This document shows, piece after piece, positions 25,039-34,146 of a DNA stretch of 64,000 nt. Below the pieces are notes generated by a model. It saw only the letters and a program-made list of their open reading frames with translations. It was not told the DNA's origin and searched no databases. Positions within the stretch are counted from its first letter, which is position 1. Each line of letters starts with the position of its first letter. Source of the DNA: Paracoccaceae bacterium (GTDB lineage: Bacteria; Pseudomonadota; Alphaproteobacteria; Rhodobacterales; Rhodobacteraceae); the NCBI GenBank assembly GCA_013003075.1, contig JABDLJ010000035.1:1-64000 (forward strand), read 5' to 3'. A program made the position numbers and the translations under genes.

Positions 25039-26202
25039 ATGAACGCTCCTACCAAATTCGACGACCTCGAAGTCGGCTATGATATCCCCGCTGCCATCGG
25101 CATGGACGAATCTGAGATCCAGACGCCGTGCCTGGTGCTCGACCTTGATGCGCTGGAACGCAACATCACAAAGATGGGCGATTTCGCCAAGGAAATGGGC
25201 GTGCGGCACCGCGTGCACGGCAAGATGCACAAGTCGGTCGACGTGGCCAAGCTGCAGGAAAAGCTTGGCGGCTCGGTTGGCGTGTGCTGCCAGAAAGTGT
25301 CGGAGGCCGAGGTCTTCGCCCGCGGCGGCATCAAGGATGTGCTGGTGTCGAACCAGGTGCGCGAGCCGGCCAAGATCGACCGCCTTGCGCGTCTGCCCAA
25401 GCTAGGCGCGCGCGCGATCTGCTGTGTCGATGACGTGACCAACGTTGCCGATCTGTCGGCCGCCGCGGTGCGTCACGGCACCCAGATCGAATGCCTTGTG
25501 GAAATCGATTGCGGCGCCGGCCGTTGCGGCGTCAACACGACCCCCGCCGTGGTCGAGATCGCCAAGGCCATCGATGCCGCCGAAGGGCTGAAATTTGCCG
25601 GCATCCAGGCCTATCAGGGCGCCATGCAGCACCTTGACAGCTATGACGAGCGCAAGGCGAAGGTCGATATTGCCGTGGCAATGGTCAAGGATGCGGTCGA
25701 CACGCTGAAGGCCGAGGGGCTGGAGTGCGATATCGTCGGCGGCGGCGGCACCGGCTCTTACTATTTCGAGGGCAGTTCGGGCGTCTACAACGAGCTTCAG
25801 TGCGGCTCTTACGCGTTCATGGACGCCGATTATGGCCGGATCCTCGACAAGGACGGCAACCGGATCGACCAGGGCGAGTGGGAAAACGCGCTTTTCATTC
25901 TGACATCGGTGATGTCGCACACCAAGGCCGACAAGGCGATCGTGGACGCCGGCCTGAAGGCGCAGTCGGTCGACAGCGGCCTGCCGGTGATCTTTGGCCG
26001 TGACGATGTCGAATACGTCAAGTGCTCGGACGAGCACGGTGTGGTTTCCGACCCCAAGGGCGTTTTGAAGATCAACGACAAGCTGAAGCTGGTGCCGGGT
26101 CACTGCGATCCGACCTGCAACGTGCATGACTGGTTCGTCGGTGTGCGGGGCGGCAAGGTCGAAACGCTGTGGCCGGTTTCGGCGCGCGGCAAGGCCTACT
26201 GA
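25039..26202 (+). CDS. bhcC: beta-hydroxyaspartate aldolase
   Basis: A 387-residue PLP enzyme of the D-threonine aldolase type with an alanine-racemase-like barrel. It condenses glycine with glyoxylate to beta-hydroxyaspartate. The PLP lysine is Lys62 in HRVHGKMHKS; EIDCGAGRCGV and GGGGTGSYYFE are further cofactor and metal-site regions, and PGHCDPTCNVHDWFV holds the C-terminal metal-binding His and Cys. GGAGGAAG precedes the ATG, 16 bases after bhcB. Confidence 0.95.
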   Translation: MNAPTKFDDLEVGYDIPAAIGMDESEIQTPCLVLDLDALERNITKMGDFAKEMGVRHRVHGKMHKSVDVAKLQEKLGGSVGVCCQKVSEAEVFARGGIKDVLVSNQVREPAKIDRLARLPKLGARAICCVDDVTNVADLSAAAVRHGTQIECLVEIDCGAGRCGVNTTPAVVEIAKAIDAAEGLKFAGIQAYQGAMQHLDSYDERKAKVDIAVAMVKDAVDTLKAEGLECDIVGGGGTGSYYFEGSSGVYNELQCGSYAFMDADYGRILDKDGNRIDQGEWENALFILTSVMSHTKADKAIVDAGLKAQSVDSGLPVIFGRDDVEYVKCSDEHGVVSDPKGVLKINDKLKLVPGHCDPTCNVHDWFVGVRGGKVETLWPVSARGKAY

Positions 26203-26254
26203 CCCCGGCACGGCCCGGACCGACGACAGGCCTGGATATCGCCCTTTGGGCGAT

Positions 26255-26286
26255 GCCTCCGGCGGAGGTATTTCCGGCCAGGTGAA
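26255..26286 (+). repeat. intergenic repeat copy between bhcC and bhcD
   Basis: A 32-base copy matching 21833-21864 at 31 positions, in the same orientation. It sits inside the bhc operon, 52 bases after the bhcC stop and directly before a terminator-like hairpin. Confidence 0.85.
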
Positions 26287-26290
26287 GACA

Positions 26291-26320
26291 GGGGCGGCGC
26301 GTTCCGGCGGCGCCCCTTTT
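26291..26320 (+). terminator. terminator-like hairpin between bhcC and bhcD
   Basis: GGGGCGGCGC and GGCGGCGCCCC form a GC-rich stem (six perfect outer pairs) followed by TTTT. It lies in the 146-base gap between bhcC and bhcD and could reduce readthrough into bhcD. Confidence 0.6.
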
Positions 26321-26348
26321 CACAAGAAATTCAAAAGGACTGCATCCC

Positions 26349-27314
26349 ATGATTATCGTACCCGAAGCTGCCATTGCCGATCTCATCACGCCGCAGGCCT
26401 CTTTCGACGCGGTCGAGGCCGTGTTCGGAGCGATGAGCCGAGGGGATGCCTACAACTTTCCGGTGATCCGCGAGGCCATCGGCCATGCAGACGCGCTGTA
26501 CGGGTTCAAGTCCGGCTTCGACCGGGCCGGGCTGAACCTGGGCCTGAAATCGGGTGGCTACTGGCCCGGCAACGCGGATAAGGGCCTGACCAATCACCAG
26601 TCCACGGTGTTTCTCTTTGACGCCGATACCGGCCGCGCCAAGGCCGTCGTGGGCGGCAATCTTTTGACCGCATTGCGTACGGCGGCGGCCTCGGCGGTGT
26701 CGATCAAGCACCTGGCGCGGCCTGATGCCAAGGTGCTGGGCATGGTCGGCGCGGGCCACCAGTCGGCCTTCCAGATGCGCGCGGCAGCGGCTCAGCGCGA
26801 CTTTGAAAAGGTGATCGGCTGGAACTTTCACCCCGAAATGCTGTCGCGTCTGGAAGCGACGGCGGGTGAGCTTGGGCTGCCGTTCGAGGCGGTCGATCTT
26901 GACCGGCTGGGCGCCGAGGCCGATGTCATCATCACCATCACCTCGTCTTTCGATGCGATCCTGAAGGACGCGCAGATCACGGCGGGCACGCACCTGGCGT
27001 GCATGGGCACCGACACGGTGGGCAAGCAGGAAGTTGACGCCGCGATCCTGGCGCGGGCCAGCGTGTTCACGGACGAGGTCGCGCAATCGGTGTCGCTGGG
27101 CGAGGCGCAGCATGCGGTGAAGGCCGGGCTGATCGGCGAAGGCGATATCGCCGAGATCGGCGCGGTGATCAACGGCACGCATCCCGGCCGCAGCAGCGCC
27201 GAGCAGATCACGCTATTCGACGGCACGGGCGTGGGGCTTCAGGATCTGGCCGTGGCGGCTGCCGTGGTGGAAATCGCGGTGGAGACGGGCGTCGCGATCG
27301 AAGTCGATTTCTGA
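26349..27314 (+). CDS. bhcD: iminosuccinate reductase
   Basis: A 321-residue member of the ornithine cyclodeaminase/mu-crystallin family. In the BHC it reduces iminosuccinate to L-aspartate with NADH, closing the cycle by regenerating the amino donor for BhcA. The Rossmann motif is VLGMVGAGHQSAFQMRA; NLLTALRTAAASAVSIKHL precedes it as in all family members, and ITITSSFDAILKD is the next nucleotide-contact region. AAGGA precedes the ATG. A repeat and a hairpin separate it from bhcC, so it may be expressed at a different level. Confidence 0.94.
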   Translation: MIIVPEAAIADLITPQASFDAVEAVFGAMSRGDAYNFPVIREAIGHADALYGFKSGFDRAGLNLGLKSGGYWPGNADKGLTNHQSTVFLFDADTGRAKAVVGGNLLTALRTAAASAVSIKHLARPDAKVLGMVGAGHQSAFQMRAAAAQRDFEKVIGWNFHPEMLSRLEATAGELGLPFEAVDLDRLGAEADVIITITSSFDAILKDAQITAGTHLACMGTDTVGKQEVDAAILARASVFTDEVAQSVSLGEAQHAVKAGLIGEGDIAEIGAVINGTHPGRSSAEQITLFDGTGVGLQDLAVAAAVVEIAVETGVAIEVDF

Positions 27315-27329
27315 TTTCATACCAGATGT

Positions 27330-28235
27330 CTAGATGGGCAGGCGCTCGGCAATGCGCTTGGCCATGAAGTCGATGAAAAGCCGCGCCTTTGGGTCCTGAT
27401 AGCGCCGGTGCGTGTAGAGCATTGCCAGTTGCACTTCCAGCGGCGGCGTTGCGGTGGCCACCGGCACCAGCGCTCCCGAGGCAAGGTGGTCGCTGATCTC
27501 GAACACCGGTTTCAGGACGATGCCGTGCCCGTCCAGCGCCCAGGCGGTCAGCACGTCGCCATCATCGCTTTCAAAGGGCCCCGAGACCGAATAGCGTTCG
27601 GGGCCGTTTTCCGTCTGAAGGGTCCAGCGATATTCGGGCGCGCCGGGAAACCGAAGATTGAGGCAATCGTGAGCCTCGGCAACCAGCGCCGCACCATTGG
27701 CGGGGTTGCCGCGTCGGGCGATGTAGTCCGGCGCGGCGCACAAGACGCGTGGGCAGTCGGCGATCTTGCGGATCTTCAACGTTGAATCCTCGGGCTGGCC
27801 GAGGAAGATCGCGACGTCCAGCCCTTCTGCGGCCAGATCGATCTTGCGGTCCGACAGGCGCAGGCGCACGTCGATCAGCGGGTAGGCGGCCTTGAACTTG
27901 GGCACCAGCGACGCCACAAGGCGGCGGCCAACCCCCAGCGGGGCCGAGACGAAGAGCGTACCGCGCGGGCTTTGCGTGACATGGGTGACCGCGGCCTCGG
28001 CGGCCTCGAGCGCATCGAGCACCTTCAACGCGCCATCATAGAAAAGCCGGCCCTGCTCGGTGGGTTTCAGCGTACGGGTGGTGCGCTGGAAGAGGCGCAC
28101 GCCGAGATGCGCCTCAAGCTGTGCGATGCGCGCCGAGGCGACGGCTGGTGAGACGCGCTGATCGCGGGCGGCGGCCGACATCGATCCAAGGTCGTAGACC
28201 CGGGCGAAAGTGCGGATATTGTCGAGATAGGACAT
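27330..28235 (-). CDS. LysR-family transcriptional regulator
   Basis: A 301-residue LTTR. The N-terminal helix-turn-helix is at residues 1-60 (MSAAARDQRVSPAVASARIAQLE) and the periplasmic-binding-like effector domain fills the rest. It converges with bhcD (15-base gap) and is divergent from the urate oxidase gene puuD across 120 bases, so control of puuD is more likely than control of the bhc operon. The effector is unknown. Confidence 0.9.
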   Translation of the reverse strand: MSYLDNIRTFARVYDLGSMSAAARDQRVSPAVASARIAQLEAHLGVRLFQRTTRTLKPTEQGRLFYDGALKVLDALEAAEAAVTHVTQSPRGTLFVSAPLGVGRRLVASLVPKFKAAYPLIDVRLRLSDRKIDLAAEGLDVAIFLGQPEDSTLKIRKIADCPRVLCAAPDYIARRGNPANGAALVAEAHDCLNLRFPGAPEYRWTLQTENGPERYSVSGPFESDDGDVLTAWALDGHGIVLKPVFEISDHLASGALVPVATATPPLEVQLAMLYTHRRYQDPKARLFIDFMAKRIAERLPI

Positions 28236-28355
28236 GCGCGATTATCAGGCGTTGTTTGAAACTCTTGGCTCAATTTATCGAATACCTAAAAACTGGGCCC
28301 GCGGCTAGAGTATCGTGGTCGAGGCGAGACTGCGCATAACGGGGCGAGGTGTATC

Positions 28356-29591
28356 ATGTTTGAACTGGCGATCATCTGGGACTGGCTGGCCTTCGCGATA
28401 CGCTGGCTGCACGTGATCACCGCGATCGCCTGGATCGGGTCGTCCTTCTACTTCATCGCGCTCGATCTCGGCCTGCGCCAGGCGCCGGATTTGCCGGCCG
28501 GGGCGCATGGCGAGGAATGGCAGGTGCATGGCGGTGGCTTCTACCACATCCGCAAATACCTGGTTGCGCCGTCCCAGATGCCCGAGCATCTGACCTGGTT
28601 CAAGTGGGAAAGCTATGCCACGTGGCTGTCCGGAGCGGCATTGCTGGCGGTGGTGTACTGGGCCGGCGCCGAGCTGTACCTGATCGATGGCGAAAAGGCG
28701 GACCTGGCGACCTGGCAGGCGATCCTGATCTCGGCCGGGTCGCTGACGATCGGCTGGATCGTCTATGATCTTCTGTGCAAGTCCGCGCTTGGCAGCCGGC
28801 CGACGATGTTGATGCTACTGCTCTTTGGGCTTCTGGTGGCGATGTCCTGGGGCTACACCCAGATTTTCACCGGCCGCGCCGCGCTGCTGCACCTTGGCGC
28901 TTTCACCGCGACGATCATGACGGCGAACGTGTTCTTCATCATCATGCCGAACCAGCGCGTGGTCGTGGCCGATCTGACGGCGGGCCGGACGCCCGATCCC
29001 AAGTACGGAAAGATCGCCAAGCTGCGCTCGACGCACAACAATTACCTGACGCTGCCGGTGATCTTCCTGATGCTGTCGAACCACTATCCCTTGGCATTTG
29101 CGACTGAAAATAACTGGATCATCGCGTCCCTGGTCTTCCTGATGGGGGTCACGATACGGCATTACTTCAATTCGCGGCATGCGCGGCAAGGCAACCCGAC
29201 ATGGACCTGGGCGGTCACCGCGGTGATCTTCGTGGTGATCATGTGGCTGTCGACGGCGCCAATGTTTGGGTCCTACGAGGAGGCGGCGAGCCGTCCGCTC
29301 CGGCCGGCCGAGGCGCTATTCGTGGAGAATACCGAATTCGAGGAGGCCTACAACGTCGTTCTGGGGCGCTGCTCGATGTGCCATGCGCGAGAGCCGGGCT
29401 ACGGCAACATCCTCTGGGCGCCGAACGGTGTGCTGCTGGAGACGGAAGGCGATGTGGCGCGGCACGCCCGGCAGATTTTTCTTCAGGCAGGTGTCAGCCA
29501 CGCCATGCCGCCTGGTAACGTGACATGGATGGAGCCGTCCGAGCGCGCCCAGATCGTGCGCTGGTACCGCTCGGCTCGCCAAGGCGGCTAG
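28356..29591 (+). CDS. puuD: membrane urate oxidase with cytochrome c domain
   Basis: A 411-residue protein. Residues 1-310 hold about eight transmembrane helices (WDWLAFAIRWLHVITAIAWIG at the start, then KLRSTHNNYLTLPVIFLMLSNHYP) of the membrane urate oxidase family. The C-terminus is a short cytochrome c domain with heme site CSMCH in GRCSMCHAREPGYG, placed in the periplasm. PuuD oxidises urate to 5-hydroxyisourate and passes electrons to the respiratory chain rather than making peroxide. No other purine-degradation genes are in the window. Confidence 0.92.
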   Translation: MFELAIIWDWLAFAIRWLHVITAIAWIGSSFYFIALDLGLRQAPDLPAGAHGEEWQVHGGGFYHIRKYLVAPSQMPEHLTWFKWESYATWLSGAALLAVVYWAGAELYLIDGEKADLATWQAILISAGSLTIGWIVYDLLCKSALGSRPTMLMLLLFGLLVAMSWGYTQIFTGRAALLHLGAFTATIMTANVFFIIMPNQRVVVADLTAGRTPDPKYGKIAKLRSTHNNYLTLPVIFLMLSNHYPLAFATENNWIIASLVFLMGVTIRHYFNSRHARQGNPTWTWAVTAVIFVVIMWLSTAPMFGSYEEAASRPLRPAEALFVENTEFEEAYNVVLGRCSMCHAREPGYGNILWAPNGVLLETEGDVARHARQIFLQAGVSHAMPPGNVTWMEPSERAQIVRWYRSARQGG

Positions 29592-29995
29592 GCCCGCGCG
29601 GGCGGGCGCGCCGGGCGCGAGCCTCGGGCAGGTCCCCGCCGGGTGCGCCGCGCGACGAGAGAGGTGCGCAGCGCTGTGACCATTTGGCTTTATTCAGTGG
29701 CAATCCGCGCCATGCAACGGCAAGGGAAGCGAAACCGAACCGATGAGCAGAGGGCGTGCGGTCCCCGCTTTCGGCGGACCGCTTGAGACGGCGGAAAACT
29801 TGCCGTGATGCTGCCAAACGCGCCCGGACACCGGATGCCAGCCGTTATCCATGCGCGGAAATCGCTGAAAGCATATCCGCTTTGGCCGGACGATCCCAAG
29901 CTTCGCAAGAACGCGCGGGCACCGGTAGCCTCGTCATGCGCAAACGCGGTCCGGGCGGCTGAGGACAGAAGATCAGGCTGCCGGGCGGGCAGTGC
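29592..29995. other. 404-base gap without a recognisable gene
   Basis: Between puuD and the chemoreceptor gene, which converge here. It holds a GC-only palindrome directly after puuD (CCCGCGCGGG) and a small hairpin at 29758-29782 with arms GCGGTCC and GGACCGC. A 72-codon minus frame at 29690-29908 ends ARIATE, faintly like some transposase C-termini, but the rest matches nothing I know. Confidence 0.4.
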
Positions 29996-32593
29996 CTAGA
30001 AGTCCTCCCACTCGTCTTCGGGGTTGTCGAATGACATCGCATCTTCCGTTCCCGTGGCCTGAAGCGCGCCGCCGCCAGAGCTCTCTTGCGTGCCGGTCTC
30101 GCGGGTCGACGAGAATGTGGGCGGCGCGGCTTGCGGTGCCGCTTTTCGCTCTTGCACGAGGACCGCGCCTGCCTCGACCGTGAAATGATCGGCGCTGTGG
30201 GCAAGCTCGTCGGCGACGGAATTCAATGCCTGGCTCGCCGCGGTGGTCTCTTCGAACATCGCGGCGTTTTGCTGAGTGACCTGGTCGAGCTGCGCCATGG
30301 CCTCGGACATCTCCGACAGTCCGCTGGACTGCTCTTGCGCCGAGGCAGCGATATTCGCGACGTGATCTGAGATGCCGCTGACCGAAACGACGATCTCCTC
30401 AAGCGCCGTGCCGGCATCGCCGACAAGTTTGACACCGCGTTTGACATGCTCGCCCGAGGTCGAAATCAGCTGGTTGATCTCGCGCGCCGCTTCGGACGAC
30501 CGTTGGGCCAGCGCGCGTACTTCCGAGGCGACGACCGCGAACCCGCGTCCGGCGTCGCCGGCGCGCGCCGCTTCGACACCGGCGTTGAGGGCCAAGAGGT
30601 TGGTCTGAAAGGCGATATCGTCGATCACGCTGATGATCCGCGATATCTGCTTTGAGCTGTCGGCGATTTCGCCCATGGCGTCCACCGCGCTTTGAACGAC
30701 GCCGCCAGAGGCCTCGGCGCTGCTGCGTGCGGCGCTGACCACGTCGTTGGCGCGGCGTGCCGCTTCGGCGGCAGAGCTTACCGACGCCGTCATCTGCGCC
30801 AGGGCCGCGGCGGTCTGTTCAAGTGTGGCCGCCTGCCGTTCGGTGCGCACCGACAGATCCTGCGTCGCGCCGGTGATCTCGGTGACATCGCTCTGGATCG
30901 CGTCGGACTGGGCCTTTACGGTTGCGATCGTGTCGTGCAGCGCCCGCATCGCGGTGTTGAAATTGTCTTGCACGGCCTCGTATTCGGCGCTGAACGATCC
31001 TTTCAGCGATACCGTCAAATCACCGCTCGACAAGCGTTGAAGCCCCTCGGCCAAGGCGCTGATCATGCCGTTTTGAGCCGCCGCCATTTCCGCCTGCGCG
31101 GCCTCGGCAGAGGCCGCCGTGTTGACGCTGTCGGTCACGTCCGTGCCGAACACCATGATCCGAAGAAGCGTGCCGTCTTCGTCGCGTACCGGGATGATCG
31201 AGCCCAGAATCTTTTTGGTTTCCATCATATTGGCGGGCACATCTATACTTCCGAAATAAGCGCTGCCGCCCATACGCATAGCATCGCACCACTGCGCGTC
31301 ATAGCTTCCTTCGGGCGACACGAGCTCTGGCAGCTTCTGGGTGACGCTTTCGATCTCGGCCAGACCGCAGACCGCCAGGAACTGGGCATTGGCGCGCAGG
31401 ATCTCGGCGTCGGGGCCGAATTCGGCGAGCGCCTGCTGGGCATCGAGCGCGCTGACGATCGCGCGGTTGACCCGGCGCGAGGTCACGTCCGACCAGCCGA
31501 CGACCGCACCAATGGGCTGGCCCGCCTCATCAAGAACCGCGCCAATCGAAACCTCCAGATGCATCTTGCCGATCGGCACGGTGATGCGCTGCATGGCGTC
31601 GGCCGCAAGATCGCTGGTCGGTGCCGCGTCCAGAGCGCTTGCCACCTCGGGCAGCGCCGCGCCGACAAGGTTGTCCGGCGCGACATCGAAGTCGCTGATA
31701 TTGTCGGCGATCAACTGCTCGAGCGCGCCGTTGGCAAAAGCGATCCGGCCGTCGGGCCCGACCACGCACATTGCCGAGGAAGAGCCGTCAAACCCGGCGC
31801 CCTTGTAGAGTGCGTCGCGGCGCGCGGCTTCGGCCCCGGCAAGCTCTGCCTGAAAGGCTGAAAGCCCACGCGCGATGTCTCCGACCTCGTCCTTGCGGCC
31901 CAGCGAATGAATGGTGTTGTCGAACGCGCCGCCGGCGACCTTTGCCATGGCGTCGTTGATCGCCGAAAGCGGCAACGCCAGCATGCTGCGCAGCACGAAA
32001 TACGAGGCCGTCATTGCCAACAGAAAGACAATAACCGCGATCACCGCGGTCATGAACTGATTTCCCGAAATGGATGCCTTTATCGGCTCCATCGACCACT
32101 GCAGCGCCAGGGCGCCCTCGACCGCGCCAGTTTGGGCGCCTATGATCGGAAGCGTCACGACCAGCGTGTCGCGGTCAAACCTGGCGCCCTGATCGGCCAG
32201 CGCCTGCATCGCCTTCGCCCGCAGACGCTGCGCGGTCGCATCGCCCGCCTCGCCGCTTGCGGCAACGAAGGCGCCGCTGTCGTCCAGTATCACGGCCGCG
32301 GTCGCGATTTCCGCGTTCTGCTGCAAAACGCCGGCAAGCTCGGCCGCCGCGCGTTCGGGCGTGCGTGCGTCGGCGCCAGACAGGACTTCGCCGATGCCGC
32401 GGGCCGAATTCGTGGCCAGCCGTTCCAGACCGTCCAGCGCGACCGTGTTCGACAGCATGAAGGACGCGATCTCGAGCACGATCACGACGCTAGCGGTCAC
32501 AAGAAAGATCAGTCCGATGATCTTGGCGGAAATCGTCGTCTTGACCGACGCCAATGCGGAGGGTGCGCGAAGCTTGGGCACCTTGAATTTCAT
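29996..32593 (-). CDS. methyl-accepting chemotaxis protein with PAS domains
   Basis: An 865-residue transmembrane chemoreceptor. TM1 is at about 24-46 and TM2 at about 180-202, enclosing a periplasmic sensor of about 130 residues. HAMP follows (203-255), then a PAS-like domain (about 265-375), a second PAS-like domain (about 385-490), and the signalling domain with the conserved hairpin ISVIDDIAFQTNLLALNAGV and EARAGDAGRGFAVVASEVRA. The last five residues are EWEDF, matching the xWxxF tether used by CheR and CheB. AAGGA precedes the ATG. The PAS domains may sense redox state or a small ligand. Confidence 0.92.
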   Translation of the reverse strand: MKFKVPKLRAPSALASVKTTISAKIIGLIFLVTASVVIVLEIASFMLSNTVALDGLERLATNSARGIGEVLSGADARTPERAAAELAGVLQQNAEIATAAVILDDSGAFVAASGEAGDATAQRLRAKAMQALADQGARFDRDTLVVTLPIIGAQTGAVEGALALQWSMEPIKASISGNQFMTAVIAVIVFLLAMTASYFVLRSMLALPLSAINDAMAKVAGGAFDNTIHSLGRKDEVGDIARGLSAFQAELAGAEAARRDALYKGAGFDGSSSAMCVVGPDGRIAFANGALEQLIADNISDFDVAPDNLVGAALPEVASALDAAPTSDLAADAMQRITVPIGKMHLEVSIGAVLDEAGQPIGAVVGWSDVTSRRVNRAIVSALDAQQALAEFGPDAEILRANAQFLAVCGLAEIESVTQKLPELVSPEGSYDAQWCDAMRMGGSAYFGSIDVPANMMETKKILGSIIPVRDEDGTLLRIMVFGTDVTDSVNTAASAEAAQAEMAAAQNGMISALAEGLQRLSSGDLTVSLKGSFSAEYEAVQDNFNTAMRALHDTIATVKAQSDAIQSDVTEITGATQDLSVRTERQAATLEQTAAALAQMTASVSSAAEAARRANDVVSAARSSAEASGGVVQSAVDAMGEIADSSKQISRIISVIDDIAFQTNLLALNAGVEAARAGDAGRGFAVVASEVRALAQRSSEAAREINQLISTSGEHVKRGVKLVGDAGTALEEIVVSVSGISDHVANIAASAQEQSSGLSEMSEAMAQLDQVTQQNAAMFEETTAASQALNSVADELAHSADHFTVEAGAVLVQERKAAPQAAPPTFSSTRETGTQESSGGGALQATGTEDAMSFDNPEDEWEDF

Positions 32594-32771
32594 GGCTTGT
32601 CCTTTGGCAGCGAAGGAAAAAGTTCCTTCGGACAGAACCGCTTGCCCTCGCTCAATACCGCCATCGCCCTTTCGCCGCGGTTAACTGCGACTTCGCGCGG
32701 CGGCGTTCACCGGATATCAACCTTAATTGGCGCACACCGCTCGCCAGTGGCCGAACCAACCGGGAGCAGCG

Positions 32772-33776
32772 ATGAAGATCTGGGGCCTTCAGGCAGTGCG
32801 CAGGGCGTTCGCGCAGGGGCCGGGCAAGCGCTTTCCGGCGCAGGGCGGCGCGCGCGTCTCGCAGGGCCTCTTGTTGCCGTCGGGCCCGGCGCCTTTCACG
32901 TTGATCCCGGGCCAGCGGATCTTCACCATCGGCTCTTGCTTTGCGCGCGAGATCGAGCGCCATCTGACGGGCTTCGATCTGCCCTGCGCGGCGTTCCGCG
33001 CGCCGCCGGCGGAATGGCCGCATCGCCCCAACGGGCTTTTGAGCGAATACAGCCCGCAGGCGATGGCGCAGCGGATCGGCTGGGCGCTGGACGACGTGCG
33101 CACGCGGGACAGGGGCGACACCATCGTGGGCGATACCGACGATGCGGTGATCGACCTTCTGCTGCCCGGCGGCGCGCCGGTTACGCGGCAGCGGGCGGAG
33201 GCGCGCAGGGACGAGATAGATGATGTCTACCGGGCGCTTTTTGGCGCCGATGTTCTGATCCTCACGCTGGGGATGGTAGAGGTCTGGCGCGACGAGGCGG
33301 CCGGCCAGTGGCTCAACCGGATGCCGCCCACGGCGTTGATGCGCGCCGATCCCGGACGCTACAGCTTTCGGCGCCTGCCGCCTGTGGCCTGCGTGCGGGC
33401 GCTGGCCCCGGCGCTGGAGCGGCTGATCGAGGCCGGCACCCGGCGCATCATCCTGACGGTATCGCCGGTACCGATGCAAACCACCTTCAGCGGCCAGGAT
33501 TGCGTGACGGCGAACAGCTTTTCGAAGGCCGCCCTGCGCGTTGCCGCCGAAGAGCTGACGCGCCAGCTTGCCCCGGCGGTCGACCATTTTCCCAGCTACG
33601 AGATGGTCACGTCGGCCGGCCTTTCGGCGTTTTGCGACGACCTGGTGCATGTGCGGCCGCAGGTGGTCGCCCAAGTCATGCAGGCGATGCGCGCGCGCTA
33701 CATCAAGCCGGACGAGGCGGCGCAGGGGCAACCGGCGGACGCGGGCGGCCTGCCGAGGATGTCGGAGCCTGCCTAG
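32772..33776 (+). CDS. GSCFA-family SGNH/GDSL-like hydrolase
   Basis: A 334-residue protein with the family-defining FTIGSCFAREIERHL near residue 50, whose Ser would be the nucleophile of the SGNH fold. GMVEVWRDEAAGQWLNR and RIILTVSPVPMQTTF are further family segments, and AFCDDLVHVRP could supply the catalytic Asp-x-x-His. The family is thought to act on acylated or lipid/polysaccharide substrates, but none has been settled. ATG 32772 has GGGAG six bases upstream. Confidence 0.85.
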   Translation: MKIWGLQAVRRAFAQGPGKRFPAQGGARVSQGLLLPSGPAPFTLIPGQRIFTIGSCFAREIERHLTGFDLPCAAFRAPPAEWPHRPNGLLSEYSPQAMAQRIGWALDDVRTRDRGDTIVGDTDDAVIDLLLPGGAPVTRQRAEARRDEIDDVYRALFGADVLILTLGMVEVWRDEAAGQWLNRMPPTALMRADPGRYSFRRLPPVACVRALAPALERLIEAGTRRIILTVSPVPMQTTFSGQDCVTANSFSKAALRVAAEELTRQLAPAVDHFPSYEMVTSAGLSAFCDDLVHVRPQVVAQVMQAMRARYIKPDEAAQGQPADAGGLPRMSEPA

Positions 33777-33807
33777 GGCGCAGGCGCCTCGTGCCCGACC
33801 CGAGCGA

Positions 33808-33895
33808 GCCCATCCCAGACCGGCGCGGCCTTGGCCATGGCTGCGGCGCGCCCCGCATTGGGTGCCCGGCCGGCGCGCCCCGGTCTGGGATGGGC
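33808..33895. repeat. long stem-loop with 16-bp perfect arms, in a gene-free stretch (33777-34146)
   Basis: GCCCATCCCAGACCGG (33808-33823) is repeated exactly as its reverse complement at 33880-33895. The 56-base loop contains further GGCC and GCGCG pairs, so the whole 88 bases could fold. No T-run follows. The rest of the 370-base gap between the GSCFA gene and the citryl-CoA lyase gene shows no gene that I can support. Confidence 0.75.
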
Positions 33896-34146
33896 CCGAT
33901 TGCCGGCCTGTCTGGTTTCCCGGGGGCGGCTTTTGGATCTCTGGATGGCACGCACCTGCGATGCGTCCCGCCTGTTAAGGATATACCTCGCCCCCTTGGA
34001 TCCCCGCGCGCCCCGGCTGCAAGAGCGGCGCGCGAAACGCTCGGACCCGCAATCGGCCACCCGCATTTGGCGCCCGCGCGGGTGCGCCATTGAGATCGCC
34101 CGCGTTGTCTGACACTTTGGCCCGATCACCCAGAGGGAGCACGCGC

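Noticed and set aside
29690..29908. Transposase-like C-terminus ARIATE on the minus strand
   Set aside because: Only six residues resemble the common RIATRYDK ending of IS5-type transposases; no DDE motif and no terminal inverted repeats are present.
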